Shown here: positions 1-8,236 of the stretch, in pieces
How positions within the stretch are numbered: the stretch's first letter is position 1
Layout: each line of letters starts with the position of its first letter
Source of the DNA: Paracoccaceae bacterium
Lineage (GTDB): Bacteria; Pseudomonadota; Alphaproteobacteria; Rhodobacterales; Rhodobacteraceae
Length of the DNA stretch: 64,000 bases
Direction of reading: 5' to 3'
Assembly: GCA_024236495.1 (NCBI GenBank)
Contig: JACKKJ010000006.1
Span: 1-64,000, forward strand
Program-made: the position numbers and the translations under genes
The notes under the pieces: generated by a model
The model's input: the letters and a program-made list of their open reading frames with translations, nothing else
What the model was told of the DNA's origin: nothing
Database searches by the model: none

Positions 1-854
1 TCACCCGCAGCCTGTCGGCGGTCGACATCACCGTGACCGACAGCCTGAACGCCGAATTCCGTACCCCCGGCGGCACCCTGGCCGCGACGGCGGGCCTTCC
101 GGACATCGGAACGGGACGGCTGGCGCGGGCCTTTACCACCGGCCTTGCCACCCGGCGGGTGGCCAGCGCCAGCGCCCTTTCGGACACGTTCGAAGGGTTT
201 TCGGGCCGTTCCGTCGGGGGCCGGCTGCGCGATGGCGGCCTTTCCGCCGCGGTTCTTCTGCCGCAAGGCGGCGACGACTACGGCATCAGCCTGTCAACCG
301 CGCTCTCCGAAGGGTCCACCCGGCTTGACCTGGGGCTGAAGCTCGCGCGCGACCAGGGGGCCTTGCTTGGCCTGGGCACGGATGCGGGCGCGAACGACCT
401 CTTTGCCGTCGAACTGGCGCTGTCGCAGGATCTGGCTGGCGACGGGTTCCTCTCGCTGACCGGAGAGGTCGGCCTTGCCAGCCTGGCCGGGACCGGCATC
501 CTGTCGGATGTCTCGACCGCCAGCTTCAACAGCCTCGGGGTCGAATTCGGGCAGCGCAACCTTGCCACAAGGGGCGACCGCCTGTCCTTCGGCGCGCGGA
601 TGCCGATGGCGGTCACCTCGGGCAGCGCGACCGCCGTGCTGCCGGTCACCCGCGCGATCGGATCGACCAGCTACGAACCCGTCGCCATCGACCTTGCACC
701 CGACGCGCGGCAAGTGGACCTGTCGATCAGCTACCAGCGCCCCGTCGGCGACAATCTTGAGCTTCTGGTGGAGCTCGTCCATGCCGAAAACCTGGGCAAC
801 CGCGCCGGCGCGCGCGACACCGCGGCGGTCTTCGGGCTGAGCTGGTCGTTTTGA
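1..854 (+). CDS. C-terminal part of an autotransporter-like outer-membrane protein (5' truncated by window)
   Basis: The reading frame is open from the left edge (first full codon at base 3), so only the last ~284 residues are present and the GTG at base 33 is not a real start. The residues alternate hydrophobic and polar in many short strands, rich in Gly, Ala, Ser and Asp and without Cys. The protein ends in ...FGLSWSF, a terminal aromatic residue typical of outer-membrane beta-barrels. This suits the translocator barrel of a type V autotransporter. In Rhodobacterales such tails are often attached to subtilisin-like passengers, but the passenger lies outside the window, so that link is inference. 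It converges on sufS. Confidence 0.6.
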   Translation, partial: TRSLSAVDITVTDSLNAEFRTPGGTLAATAGLPDIGTGRLARAFTTGLATRRVASASALSDTFEGFSGRSVGGRLRDGGLSAAVLLPQGGDDYGISLSTALSEGSTRLDLGLKLARDQGALLGLGTDAGANDLFAVELALSQDLAGDGFLSLTGEVGLASLAGTGILSDVSTASFNSLGVEFGQRNLATRGDRLSFGARMPMAVTSGSATAVLPVTRAIGSTSYEPVAIDLAPDARQVDLSISYQRPVGDNLELLVELVHAENLGNRAGARDTAAVFGLSWSF

Positions 855-940
855 AACCTGCGGCGGCGGCCGGCCCGAAACCCGGCCCCGCCCTGCCTCG
901 CCCAGAGCTGAACACCCAGACCTGAGCGCCCTGCCCCGCC

Positions 941-2161
941 TTAGCCGAAAAGCTCGTGGCAAAGCTCCAGCGCCTCGACCAGGCGGTCCACCTCTTCGGT
1001 CGTGTTGTAAAGCCCGAACGAGGCGCGGCAGGTCGCGCCGACCCCCAGATGATCCAGAAGCGGCATCGCGCAATGGGTTCCGGCGCGGACCGCGATCCCC
1101 TTCTTGTCGAGAACGGTCGAAATGTCGTGCGCATGCGCCGCGCCGTGAAGCGTGAAGGAAAAGATCGCGCCCTTGCCGGGCGCCTGCCCCTGCACGTTCA
1201 GCCAGTTCAGACCCTTGAACCGCGCCACCGCATAGTCGCGCAGCGCCGCCTCGTGCGCGGCCACGTTGGCCATGCCCAGATCCATCAGATATTCCAGGGC
1301 GACGCCCATCCCGATCTGCTGGACGATGCCGGGTGTGCCCGCCTCGAACTTCATCGGCGGGTCGTTGTAGCTGACACCGTCGCGCGTGACCTCGCGGATC
1401 ATGTCGCCGCCGCCAAGGAAGGGGCGCATCTCTGCCATGCGGTCCTTCGATATCCAGATCGCGCCCGAACCCGACGGGCCGTAAAGCTTGTGGCCGGTGA
1501 TGGCGTAGAAATCGCACCCGATCTCGGGGATCGACACCGGGCGGTGCACCGCGCCCTGCGACCCGTCGACCAGGACCGGCACGCCCTTTTCCCTGGCCCC
1601 CCGGCAGATCGCGGCCACATCGACCAGCGTGCCGGTGACGTTCGACATCTGTGTCACCGCCACAAGGCGCGTGCGCGGGCCGATCGCGTCGATCACCTTC
1701 TGGGGATCCAGCGACATGTCGGCTTCCGGTTCGACCCATTTCAGCACCACGCCCTGCCGTTCGCGCAGGAAATGCCAGGGCACGATGTTGGCGTGATGTT
1801 CCAGCACGCTCAGCACGATTTCGTCGCCGGGCTGCAAGCGCGGCGCCGCCCAGGCATAGGACACCAGGTTGATCCCTTCGGTCGTACCGGTGGTGAACAC
1901 GATCTCTTCGGGGTCGGGCGCGCCAAGAAACCGCGCGACGATCCCGCGCACCGCCTCATACCGGTCGGTCGCGAGGTTCGACAGGTAGTGCAACCCGCGA
2001 TGGACATTGGCGTATTCGTATTCATAGGCGCGCGTCATCGCGTCGATCACCACGCGCGGCTTCTGCGCCGAGGCGCCATTGTCGAGGTAGACAAGCGGCT
2101 TGCCATTCACCTCGCGCGACAGGATCGGGAAATCCGCGCGCACGCGGGCGATGTCATACAT
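941..2161 (-). CDS. sufS: SufS cysteine desulfurase
   Basis: 406-residue PLP enzyme of the SufS (group II NifS) type that takes sulfur from L-cysteine as a persulfide for Fe-S assembly in the cytoplasm. The PLP lysine lies in AITGHKLYGPSG and the catalytic cysteine in RAGTHCAMPLL near the C-terminus, the short-loop form expected for SufS. The ATG at 2161 gives the normal family length and start (MYDIARVRADFPIL). It is the last gene of the suf operon, 2 nt after the upstream YIP1-like gene. No sufE or sufU is visible nearby, so the sulfur acceptor is unclear. Confidence 0.95.
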   Translation of the reverse strand: MYDIARVRADFPILSREVNGKPLVYLDNGASAQKPRVVIDAMTRAYEYEYANVHRGLHYLSNLATDRYEAVRGIVARFLGAPDPEEIVFTTGTTEGINLVSYAWAAPRLQPGDEIVLSVLEHHANIVPWHFLRERQGVVLKWVEPEADMSLDPQKVIDAIGPRTRLVAVTQMSNVTGTLVDVAAICRGAREKGVPVLVDGSQGAVHRPVSIPEIGCDFYAITGHKLYGPSGSGAIWISKDRMAEMRPFLGGGDMIREVTRDGVSYNDPPMKFEAGTPGIVQQIGMGVALEYLMDLGMANVAAHEAALRDYAVARFKGLNWLNVQGQAPGKGAIFSFTLHGAAHAHDISTVLDKKGIAVRAGTHCAMPLLDHLGVGATCRASFGLYNTTEEVDRLVEALELCHELFG

Positions 2162-2163
2162 GG

Positions 2164-2757
2164 TCAGGCCTCCGGGCCGACGGGCAGGACGCCCAGCATC
2201 GTGAAAAGGACAGCAAGGACGATCCCCAGCGCAAGAAGGGTGCCGATCACGCCGAAGAAGACGGCAACTGCGCTGCGAAAGCCATGCACGACGCAGATGA
2301 ACTGCGAAAGCAGGTAGAAGAACAGCACGACCGAACCAAGCGCGATCAACCCCGACACGCCCGGCAACACCGGAAAGATCAGGATCTGCACGGCCTGCGG
2401 GACAAGCATCACGCCCTGCACCCAGGTCACCGCCAGAAGCGCGTCGGAAAAGCGGCCGGTGCCACCGAAGAGAGACCCTATCCATGTCACCGCGACGGCA
2501 AAGAGCACCAGGCTGGCAATCTGGATCGGCAGGCCCGCCCAGGCATTCGCCCAGACCTGTTCCCAGGGCTGGATCTCCTCGGCCGGGACCGAGGCCAGCA
2601 TCAGCTTGGCCGCGATCAGCGTCAGGACCGAGATCAGCAAGAGCCCGATCCAGCGCGCTTCCATCGGCGGGTCCAGCGCCAGAAGGCGGCGCGCGGCACT
2701 GCGCGGGTCACGCAGGGTTTCGGCCAGTAGGCCCGCTAGGAAGGCGGAAAGCGTCAC
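2164..2757 (-). CDS. YIP1-family membrane protein
   Basis: 197-residue integral membrane protein with about five hydrophobic helices (for example LISVLTLIAAKLML and ASLVLFAVAVTWIG) and a final helix rich in Val and Leu. The pattern fits the bacterial YIP1/DUF1282 group, whose function is not settled. The GTG start at 2757 overlaps the stop of the upstream gene in a GTGA, so translation is probably coupled. It lies between sufD and sufS; the operon position suggests co-expression with Fe-S assembly, but nothing in the sequence shows a role in it. Confidence 0.65.
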   Translation of the reverse strand: MTLSAFLAGLLAETLRDPRSAARRLLALDPPMEARWIGLLLISVLTLIAAKLMLASVPAEEIQPWEQVWANAWAGLPIQIASLVLFAVAVTWIGSLFGGTGRFSDALLAVTWVQGVMLVPQAVQILIFPVLPGVSGLIALGSVVLFFYLLSQFICVVHGFRSAVAVFFGVIGTLLALGIVLAVLFTMLGVLPVGPEA

Positions 2758-3242
2758 GCGGGTGCTCCGAATTCGGACGCGGCAAGTCCGGCGCCCCAGA
2801 ACCACAGGAAAACGGCAAAGACGACGATCCCGGTGGCCAGATAGGCGCCCCCGGGGCCGACGAAGGCAGCGACCAGCCCCTGCAGCAAGACGAGGGGTGC
2901 CACCGCCAGAAGCGCCCAGAAAAGCGCGATGCGCCCGCCGAACCAGTCGCCCGTCCCGCCAAGCGCGCGCGCCGCCAGATGGCCAAGTGCGGCAAGCGCG
3001 TAGAAGACAGGCAACAGCGCGCAAAGCGCCAGCGCCGCCGCCATGACGCGCTGCGCAAAGGGGGATGCCGGCTCAAGATGCGCCGCCCGGGCAAGGCCCG
3101 GCGCCTGCGCGACCAGGAAAAGCCCCAGTGCCGCCAGAAGATAGGCGAGCGGACGCGCCTCGTGCCGTTCGCCGGCCAGAAGCCGGGCGGCAACCCGGCG
3201 CGGGCCGCGATAGGTCGCCACGATGTCGTCGGTGATCGCCAT
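2754..3242 (-). CDS. YIP1-like membrane protein
   Basis: 162-residue protein with about four transmembrane segments (LAYLLAALGLFLVAQAP, VMAAALALCALLPVFY and two C-terminal helices). Its ATG overlaps the sufD stop (TGATG) and its TGA overlaps the GTG of the next gene. The two neighbouring membrane proteins are probably a co-translated pair. I know of no biochemical role. It is acceptable as a real gene because of its tight packing and consistent hydrophobic segments. Confidence 0.6.
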   Translation of the reverse strand: MAITDDIVATYRGPRRVAARLLAGERHEARPLAYLLAALGLFLVAQAPGLARAAHLEPASPFAQRVMAAALALCALLPVFYALAALGHLAARALGGTGDWFGGRIALFWALLAVAPLVLLQGLVAAFVGPGGAYLATGIVVFAVFLWFWGAGLAASEFGAPA

Positions 3243-4543
3243 CAGCCCCGCCTGCGCGCCAGCCAGTCCTCAAGCCGCGCGACCACGTCACCGGCCAGAT
3301 CCTCGTCCTCGATCTCGGCGATCGCGTCCGCAAGGAACGACAGGATCAGGAGCGCCTTGGCGTCCGCTTCGGGCACCCCGCGCGACCGCAGGTAGAAAAG
3401 CGCCGTCTCGTCGATCGCCCCGGTCGTCGATCCGTGCGAACATTTCACGTCGTCGGCATAGATCTCCAGCTCGGGCTTGGCGAGGAACTGGCTGTCGTCG
3501 TCGAGAAGAAGCGACTGGCTGATCTGATAGCCGTCGGTCTTCTGCGCGCCGGGCCGCACCAGGATCTTGCCCTGGAAAACGCCGGTCGCCCCGTGCTTCA
3601 ACACCTTCTTGAAGACCTGTCGGCTTTCGCAACCGACCGCGCCGTGGTCGATGAAGACGGTGTCATCGTGATGGAACGGCCCGTCTTCGCCGTCGCCAAG
3701 CGCCGCGCCCGCGATATGCGCCGTCGCGCCGTCGCCCGCGACCTCGATCACCGCCTCGTTGCGGGTAAACTTGCCGTTGGTTGTCAGCGTGAAGGACTTG
3801 AAGGTCGCATCCTCGGCCACGCGGGCGAAAAGATGCGTGACCATCACCCGGTCGGTCGCCCGGCCCTGCGGACGGATGTGGTGAAACCGTGCGCCCCTTG
3901 CGACATCCACCTCCATCACGACGTTCGACCGCGCGCCGGGCGTCCCGGTTTCAAGAAGGGTCAGTTCCGCCCCCTCCTCGATCCGAACCACATGGTGCAG
4001 GATCACGTCCGAAGTCTTTTCGCTTTGCCGGTAGGAGATGTGAAGCGGCCGCGCCGCCTTGCCGGTCACGCGGATCAGCACGCCTTCGGTCGCGGCGGCG
4101 GTGTTCAGCGCCGCGAAGGGCCGCGCGACCGGCGTCTGGCCGCTGGCCTCAAGCGCACCATACTGCGCCTTCGCCCAGTGGATGTCGGCGCGGTCCGCCT
4201 CTGACAGGCGCGCGATCTCCACCCCGGCCAGAACCGGATCGTCCGAGGCGGCGGCATCGAACACGCCGTCCTCGAACACAAGGCGCAGCTTGTCGCGCCC
4301 CTCGAAGATCGGACGGTCGACGCGGAAGGCCGCGCCCGCCTCGGGCTGCTCCGCGTTCAGCTTCGCGGGGTCGGTCCAGCGCCAGTATTCATCGCGCCGC
4401 GCCGGCAGCCCCATCGTACCAAGCCGGGCCAGCGCTTCGGCCCGCGCGGGCGCGGTGAAGCCGCCCGTCGGAAGGTCGATCGCGGCCAGCCGCGCCTCTG
4501 TCGTGTCCGCGCGCCGCGCGTCCCTGGTCATCGGCGCCGTCAT
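3242..4543 (-). CDS. sufD: SufD, Fe-S scaffold complex subunit
   Basis: 433-residue SufD, partner of SufB and SufC in the SufBCD scaffold where Fe-S clusters are built. The SufBD core is visible: the N-terminal helical part includes RRDEYWRWTDPAKL, the long beta-helix follows, and the C-terminal helical part contains DDVKCSHGSTTGAID, the most conserved SufD stretch (Cys and His implicated in cluster assembly), then ETALFYLRSRGVPEADAKALL. The ATG at 4543 overlaps the sufC stop by one base (TGATG). The longer upstream open frame would run into sufC and was rejected. Confidence 0.95.
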   Translation of the reverse strand: MTAPMTRDARRADTTEARLAAIDLPTGGFTAPARAEALARLGTMGLPARRDEYWRWTDPAKLNAEQPEAGAAFRVDRPIFEGRDKLRLVFEDGVFDAAASDDPVLAGVEIARLSEADRADIHWAKAQYGALEASGQTPVARPFAALNTAAATEGVLIRVTGKAARPLHISYRQSEKTSDVILHHVVRIEEGAELTLLETGTPGARSNVVMEVDVARGARFHHIRPQGRATDRVMVTHLFARVAEDATFKSFTLTTNGKFTRNEAVIEVAGDGATAHIAGAALGDGEDGPFHHDDTVFIDHGAVGCESRQVFKKVLKHGATGVFQGKILVRPGAQKTDGYQISQSLLLDDDSQFLAKPELEIYADDVKCSHGSTTGAIDETALFYLRSRGVPEADAKALLILSFLADAIAEIEDEDLAGDVVARLEDWLARRRG

Positions 4544-5298
4544 CAGGCGATCTCCGCCAGGATGTCGGCATAGCCGTTGCGTTCGACCTCGAGCGCAAGC
4601 TCGGGCCCGCCGGTCTTCACGATCCGCCCGTCCGCCATGATATGCACGACATCGGGTTTGATGTGGTCCAAGAGGCGCTGGTAGTGGGTGATGACCAGGA
4701 AGGCCCGGCCGGGATCGCGCAGCGCGTTCACGCCCTCGGCCACCAGCTTCATCGCGTCGACGTCCAGGCCGCTGTCGGTCTCGTCCAGGATGCACATGCG
4801 CGGCTCCAGCATCGCCATCTGGAGAATCTCGTTGCGCTTCTTCTCGCCGCCGGAAAAGCCGACGTTGACGGGACGCTTCAGCATCTCGGCGTCGATCTTC
4901 AGCGTCTTGGCCTTTTCCCGCACGACCTTGAGAAACTCGCCCGCCGAAAGCTCCTCTTCGCCGCGCGCCTTGCGCTGGGCATTCACCGCGGTGCGCAGGA
5001 AGGTCATGTTGCCGACGCCCGGGATCTCGACCGGATACTGGAACGCGAGGAACAGCCCGGCGGCGGCGCGTTCCTCCGGTTCCATCTCAAGCAGCTCCTC
5101 ACCGTCGAGCGTGGCCGACCCCTCGGTCACGGCATAGCCGTCGCGACCCGAAAGCACATAGGACAGCGTCGACTTGCCCGACCCGTTGGGGCCCATGATG
5201 GCATGGACCTTGCCGGCCTCGACCGTCAGGTTCACCCCCTTGAGGATCGGCTTGCCTTCCTCTTCAAGTTCGACGTGCAGGTTCTTGATCTCAAGCAT
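4543..5298 (-). CDS. sufC: SufC, ATPase of the SufBCD complex
   Basis: 251-residue ABC-type ATPase, cytoplasmic and not a transporter component. It has Walker A GPNGSGKST near residue 37, the Q-loop in FLAFQYPVEIPGV, the SufC-specific signature GFSGGEKKRNE and Walker B CILDETDSGLDVDA. SufC drives conformational change in SufB-SufD during cluster assembly. It starts MLEIKNLHVELEEEGK and is followed without gap by sufD. The gene is separated from sufB by three unrelated small genes, an arrangement different from the compact E. coli sufABCDSE. Confidence 0.96.
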   Translation of the reverse strand: MLEIKNLHVELEEEGKPILKGVNLTVEAGKVHAIMGPNGSGKSTLSYVLSGRDGYAVTEGSATLDGEELLEMEPEERAAAGLFLAFQYPVEIPGVGNMTFLRTAVNAQRKARGEEELSAGEFLKVVREKAKTLKIDAEMLKRPVNVGFSGGEKKRNEILQMAMLEPRMCILDETDSGLDVDAMKLVAEGVNALRDPGRAFLVITHYQRLLDHIKPDVVHIMADGRIVKTGGPELALEVERNGYADILAEIA

Positions 5299-5375
5299 GT
5301 TTTCCTCGTCTCAATAGGCAAAGGCGGCCTGCGGGCCAAAGGCCCGGGCCGCGAGGTTTCCGATGTGTCTGGCGG

Positions 5376-5879
5376 TCAGCCGGCGGGCGTCAGGACGTAG
5401 TCCGCACCCTGCGCGGCCATGGCCTGCGCATATTCCGGCGAAAAGATGCTGGCCCAAAGCTCGGTCGCATTGGCCGCCACCGCCGCCTCGCCGAAGTACA
5501 TCAGCGCGCAACCGCACAGCAGCGCGGGCACCCGGCCCTTTCCGTAAAGCCCGAAGAAGGCCATGAGGAAAGCCAGCAGGATGCCGACGATGATGGCGAC
5601 GCCGCGCCCCTGAAGATCGTAGAAGGCTTCCGGCAATCCTTCCAGCTTCGACAGGTGAAAGTAACCGAGCCGTCCACAAAGCATCGCCAACGCCCCGAGC
5701 GCGATCGCGATCAGCAAGACGAAGGCATTGCGCGTCGACTGGCGTTCGCGCTGCGCCTTGACGCCGAACTTGTGTTCGTACTTCTTCTGGAACTTGCGAC
5801 CGATCACGCCCTCCGGTTCGATCTGTTTTCCCTTGTCGATCCTTCTCAGACGCTCGGTGAAAACAGTCTTCTGGTCCAT
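5376..5879 (-). CDS. Membrane protein of unknown function in the suf operon
   Basis: 167 residues: a charged, basic N-terminal ~45 residues (MDQKTVFTERLRRIDKGKQ) followed by about three transmembrane helices (FVLLIAIALGALAMLCG, VAIIVGILLAFLMAFFG, VPALLCGCALMYFGEAA). I do not recognise a named family, although the layout resembles conserved hypothetical proteins found between sufB and sufC in related bacteria. It is 77 nt upstream of sufC in the same direction. Function unknown. Confidence 0.6.
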   Translation of the reverse strand: MDQKTVFTERLRRIDKGKQIEPEGVIGRKFQKKYEHKFGVKAQRERQSTRNAFVLLIAIALGALAMLCGRLGYFHLSKLEGLPEAFYDLQGRGVAIIVGILLAFLMAFFGLYGKGRVPALLCGCALMYFGEAAVAANATELWASIFSPEYAQAMAAQGADYVLTPAG

Positions 5880-6083
5880 GATCCAAGTCTCCGCGCACGC
5901 TTGCGTTCGCCAGGACTTCTAGGGGGGCTTTGTGGCCGAAATCGGCACGCAACCTTGCGAAATTCACGACGCGAGCGCCACGGAATTGCCGCATTGCCGC
6001 CGCCGTGGGGGCAAAGGCATTGCCAGGGTCGGGGCAGGTTGCCCCCGGCCAGCCGCCGTTCGGTGCCAAAGCGCCCATGTCCA

Positions 6084-6398
6084 CTACCCTTCCAGCGTCA
6101 CCGCAGTGCCGGAGGCCGAGACCATCAGCATGTTGTTGATGACCTCGTAGTCCAGGTCCACCCCGACGATGGCATTGGCGCCCGCAATCGCAGCCCGTTC
6201 CTCCATCTCGCGAAGCGCGGTTTCACGGGCGCGGCCCAACTCCTGCTCATAGGCCGCCGACCGGCCGCCGACGATGTCGCGCACCTGCGCGAAGAGATCG
6301 CGGAAGATGTTGGCACCCAGGATCGCCTCGCCGGTGACGATGCCGTGGTAACGGGCGATCCTGCGGCCCTCGATCGATGGTGTGGTGGTGACGATCAT
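6084..6398 (-). CDS. YbjQ/UPF0145-family protein
   Basis: 104-residue protein starting MIVTTTPSIEGRRI. It contains the family stretches GIVTGEAILGANIFRD and ANAIVGVDLDYEVI, which match the YbjQ/UPF0145 heavy-metal-binding-like fold, a small homo-oligomeric domain of unknown function. The ATG at 6398 was chosen over an earlier in-frame start because the family begins at this point and the upstream gene stops at 6400. Operon member between sufB and sufC. Confidence 0.8.
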   Translation of the reverse strand: MIVTTTPSIEGRRIARYHGIVTGEAILGANIFRDLFAQVRDIVGGRSAAYEQELGRARETALREMEERAAIAGANAIVGVDLDYEVINNMLMVSASGTAVTLEG

Positions 6399-6399
6399 C

Positions 6400-6666
6400 T
6401 CAGTCTTCCTTGCCCCAGCGCCAGCGCCAGTCGCCATCCGTCTTGGCCTTGGTAAGCCACACGAAGCCAACCGTCAGCGCCCCGCTGCAAAACCCCCAGA
6501 CCACAAGCTGGTTGATCGTCGGCTCGCCGCCCGCCAGGATCGGCCGAAGCAGCAATACCCAGACCAGCACAAGTTCCAGCACCAGAAAGCCGAAGGTCGC
6601 CGCCCAGCCCTTCCAGTTGGCCGGGGACGCGCCATAACCATGGGTCTTCGGCTTGAACCACGTCAT
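6400..6666 (-). CDS. Small membrane protein in the suf operon
   Basis: 88 residues with two hydrophobic helices (FGFLVLELVLVWVLLL and LVVWGFCSGALTVGFVWL) and a Trp/Lys-rich C-terminal tail. Its ATG overlaps the sufB stop (ATGA), so it is probably translated with sufB. No family recognised; its place suggests a conserved operon partner rather than a chance open frame. Confidence 0.55.
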   Translation of the reverse strand: MTWFKPKTHGYGASPANWKGWAATFGFLVLELVLVWVLLLRPILAGGEPTINQLVVWGFCSGALTVGFVWLTKAKTDGDWRWRWGKED

Positions 6667-8195
6667 CCGACGCTGCCCTCAAGCGAGATCGCGACAAGGC
6701 TCTGCGCCTCCATCGCGAATTCCATCGGCAGGGCCTGCAAGACCTCGCGGCAGAAGCCGTTGACGACCAGCGCCACCGCCTCCTCCTCGTCCATCCCGCG
6801 CGAGCGGCAGTAGAAGAGCTGGTCGTCATCCACCTTCGATGTCGTCGCCTCGTGCTCCACGCGCGAGGAATTGTTCTTGACCTCGATATAGGGAACCGTA
6901 TGCGCCCCGCAGCGGTCGCCGATCAGAAGGCTGTCGCACTGGGTGTAGTTGCGGCTGTTCTTGGCCTTGGGGTGCATCGTCACCAGTCCGCGATAGGTGT
7001 TCTGCGCGCGGCCGGCGGAAATCCCCTTGGAAACGATGCGCGACCGGCTGTTCTTTCCAAGATGGATCATCTTGGTCCCGGTGTCGGCCTGCTGCATGTT
7101 GTTGGCAATGGCGATCGAATAGAACTCTCCCTGGCTCGCCTCGCCGCGCAGGATGCAGGAGGGATATTTCCAGGTGATCGCCGATCCGGTCTCCACCTGC
7201 GTCCACATCACCTTGGCCCGATCACCCCGGCAATCGGCACGCTTGGTGACGAAGTTGTAGATGCCGCCCTTGCCCTCCTCGTCGCCGGGGAACCAGTTCT
7301 GCACGGTCGAATATTTCACCTCGGCATCTTCGAGGATCACGATTTCCACCACCGCCGCGTGCAGCTGCGCGGTGTCGCGCTTGGGCGCGGTGCAGCCCTC
7401 CAGATAGCTCACATAGCTGCCCTTGTCGGCGATGATCAGCGTGCGTTCGAACTGGCCGGTGTTCTCGGCGTTGATGCGGAAATAGGTCGAAAGCTCCATC
7501 GGGCAGCGGGTGTTCGGCGGGATGTAGACGAAGCTGCCGTCCGAGAAGACGGCCGAATTCAGCGTCGCGAAGAAGTTGTCGGACTGCGGCACGACCGAGC
7601 CGAGGTATTTCCTGACCAGGTCGGGATGTTCGCGGATCGCCTCGGAGATCGAGCAGAAGATGACCCCCGCCTTCTTCAGCTCTTCCTTGAAGGTGGTGCC
7701 GACGCTGACGCTGTCGAACACGGCATCGACGGCCACCTTGCGGCCCTCCGCCGGGGCATTCTCTGCGCCCTCGACGCCGGCCAGAATCATCTGTTCCTTC
7801 AGCGGGATGCCAAGCTTTTCGTAAGTGGCCAGCAGCTTCGGATCGACCTCCTCCAGCGACTTCGGTTTCTCGGCCATGCTTTTCGGCTTGGCATAATAAT
7901 ACTGCGACTGGTAGTCGATCTCGGGATAGTTGAGCATCGCCCAGCGGGGCTCCTCCATCTCCTTCCAGCGGGCGAAGGCCGCCAGGCGCCAATCGGTCAT
8001 CCACTGCGGCTCGCCGTTCTTTTCGGAAATGAGCCGCACGATGTCCTCGTTCACGCCCATCGGCGCGAACTCCATCTCGATCTCGGTTTCCCAGCCGTAC
8101 TTGTAGGCGCCCATGTTCTGCACGGTTTCGACCGTCTCCCGGTCGACGCCTTCGCGGACCTCAAGTTCGGCTGCCGTATCGTGACCCTGCGCCAT
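6663..8195 (-). CDS. sufB: SufB, Fe-S scaffold protein
   Basis: 510-residue SufB, scaffold of the SufBCD complex on which clusters form. Diagnostic stretches are YKYGWETEIEMEFAP and GVNEDIVRLISEKNGEPQW near the N-terminus, VPQSDNFFATLNSAVFSDGS in the middle, and the C-terminal SRVEHEATTSKVDDDQLFYC region with the conserved Glu and His. I prefer the ATG at 8195 (MAQGHDTAAELEVREGVD); in-frame ATGs at 8240 and 8219 exist, and the first overlaps the stop of the desulfurase gene, so translational coupling is possible. Confidence 0.95.
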   Translation of the reverse strand: MAQGHDTAAELEVREGVDRETVETVQNMGAYKYGWETEIEMEFAPMGVNEDIVRLISEKNGEPQWMTDWRLAAFARWKEMEEPRWAMLNYPEIDYQSQYYYAKPKSMAEKPKSLEEVDPKLLATYEKLGIPLKEQMILAGVEGAENAPAEGRKVAVDAVFDSVSVGTTFKEELKKAGVIFCSISEAIREHPDLVRKYLGSVVPQSDNFFATLNSAVFSDGSFVYIPPNTRCPMELSTYFRINAENTGQFERTLIIADKGSYVSYLEGCTAPKRDTAQLHAAVVEIVILEDAEVKYSTVQNWFPGDEEGKGGIYNFVTKRADCRGDRAKVMWTQVETGSAITWKYPSCILRGEASQGEFYSIAIANNMQQADTGTKMIHLGKNSRSRIVSKGISAGRAQNTYRGLVTMHPKAKNSRNYTQCDSLLIGDRCGAHTVPYIEVKNNSSRVEHEATTSKVDDDQLFYCRSRGMDEEEAVALVVNGFCREVLQALPMEFAMEAQSLVAISLEGSVG

Positions 8196-8236
8196 GGTGT
8201 TTTCCCGTTCTATTTTCATGTGTTCCGAGCCCTTCC

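Noticed and set aside
5331..5346. Short hairpin CGGGCC-AAA-GGCCCG between sufC and the gene upstream
   Set aside because: The stem is 6 bp inside an operon with no T run; chance hairpins of this kind are frequent in GC-rich DNA.
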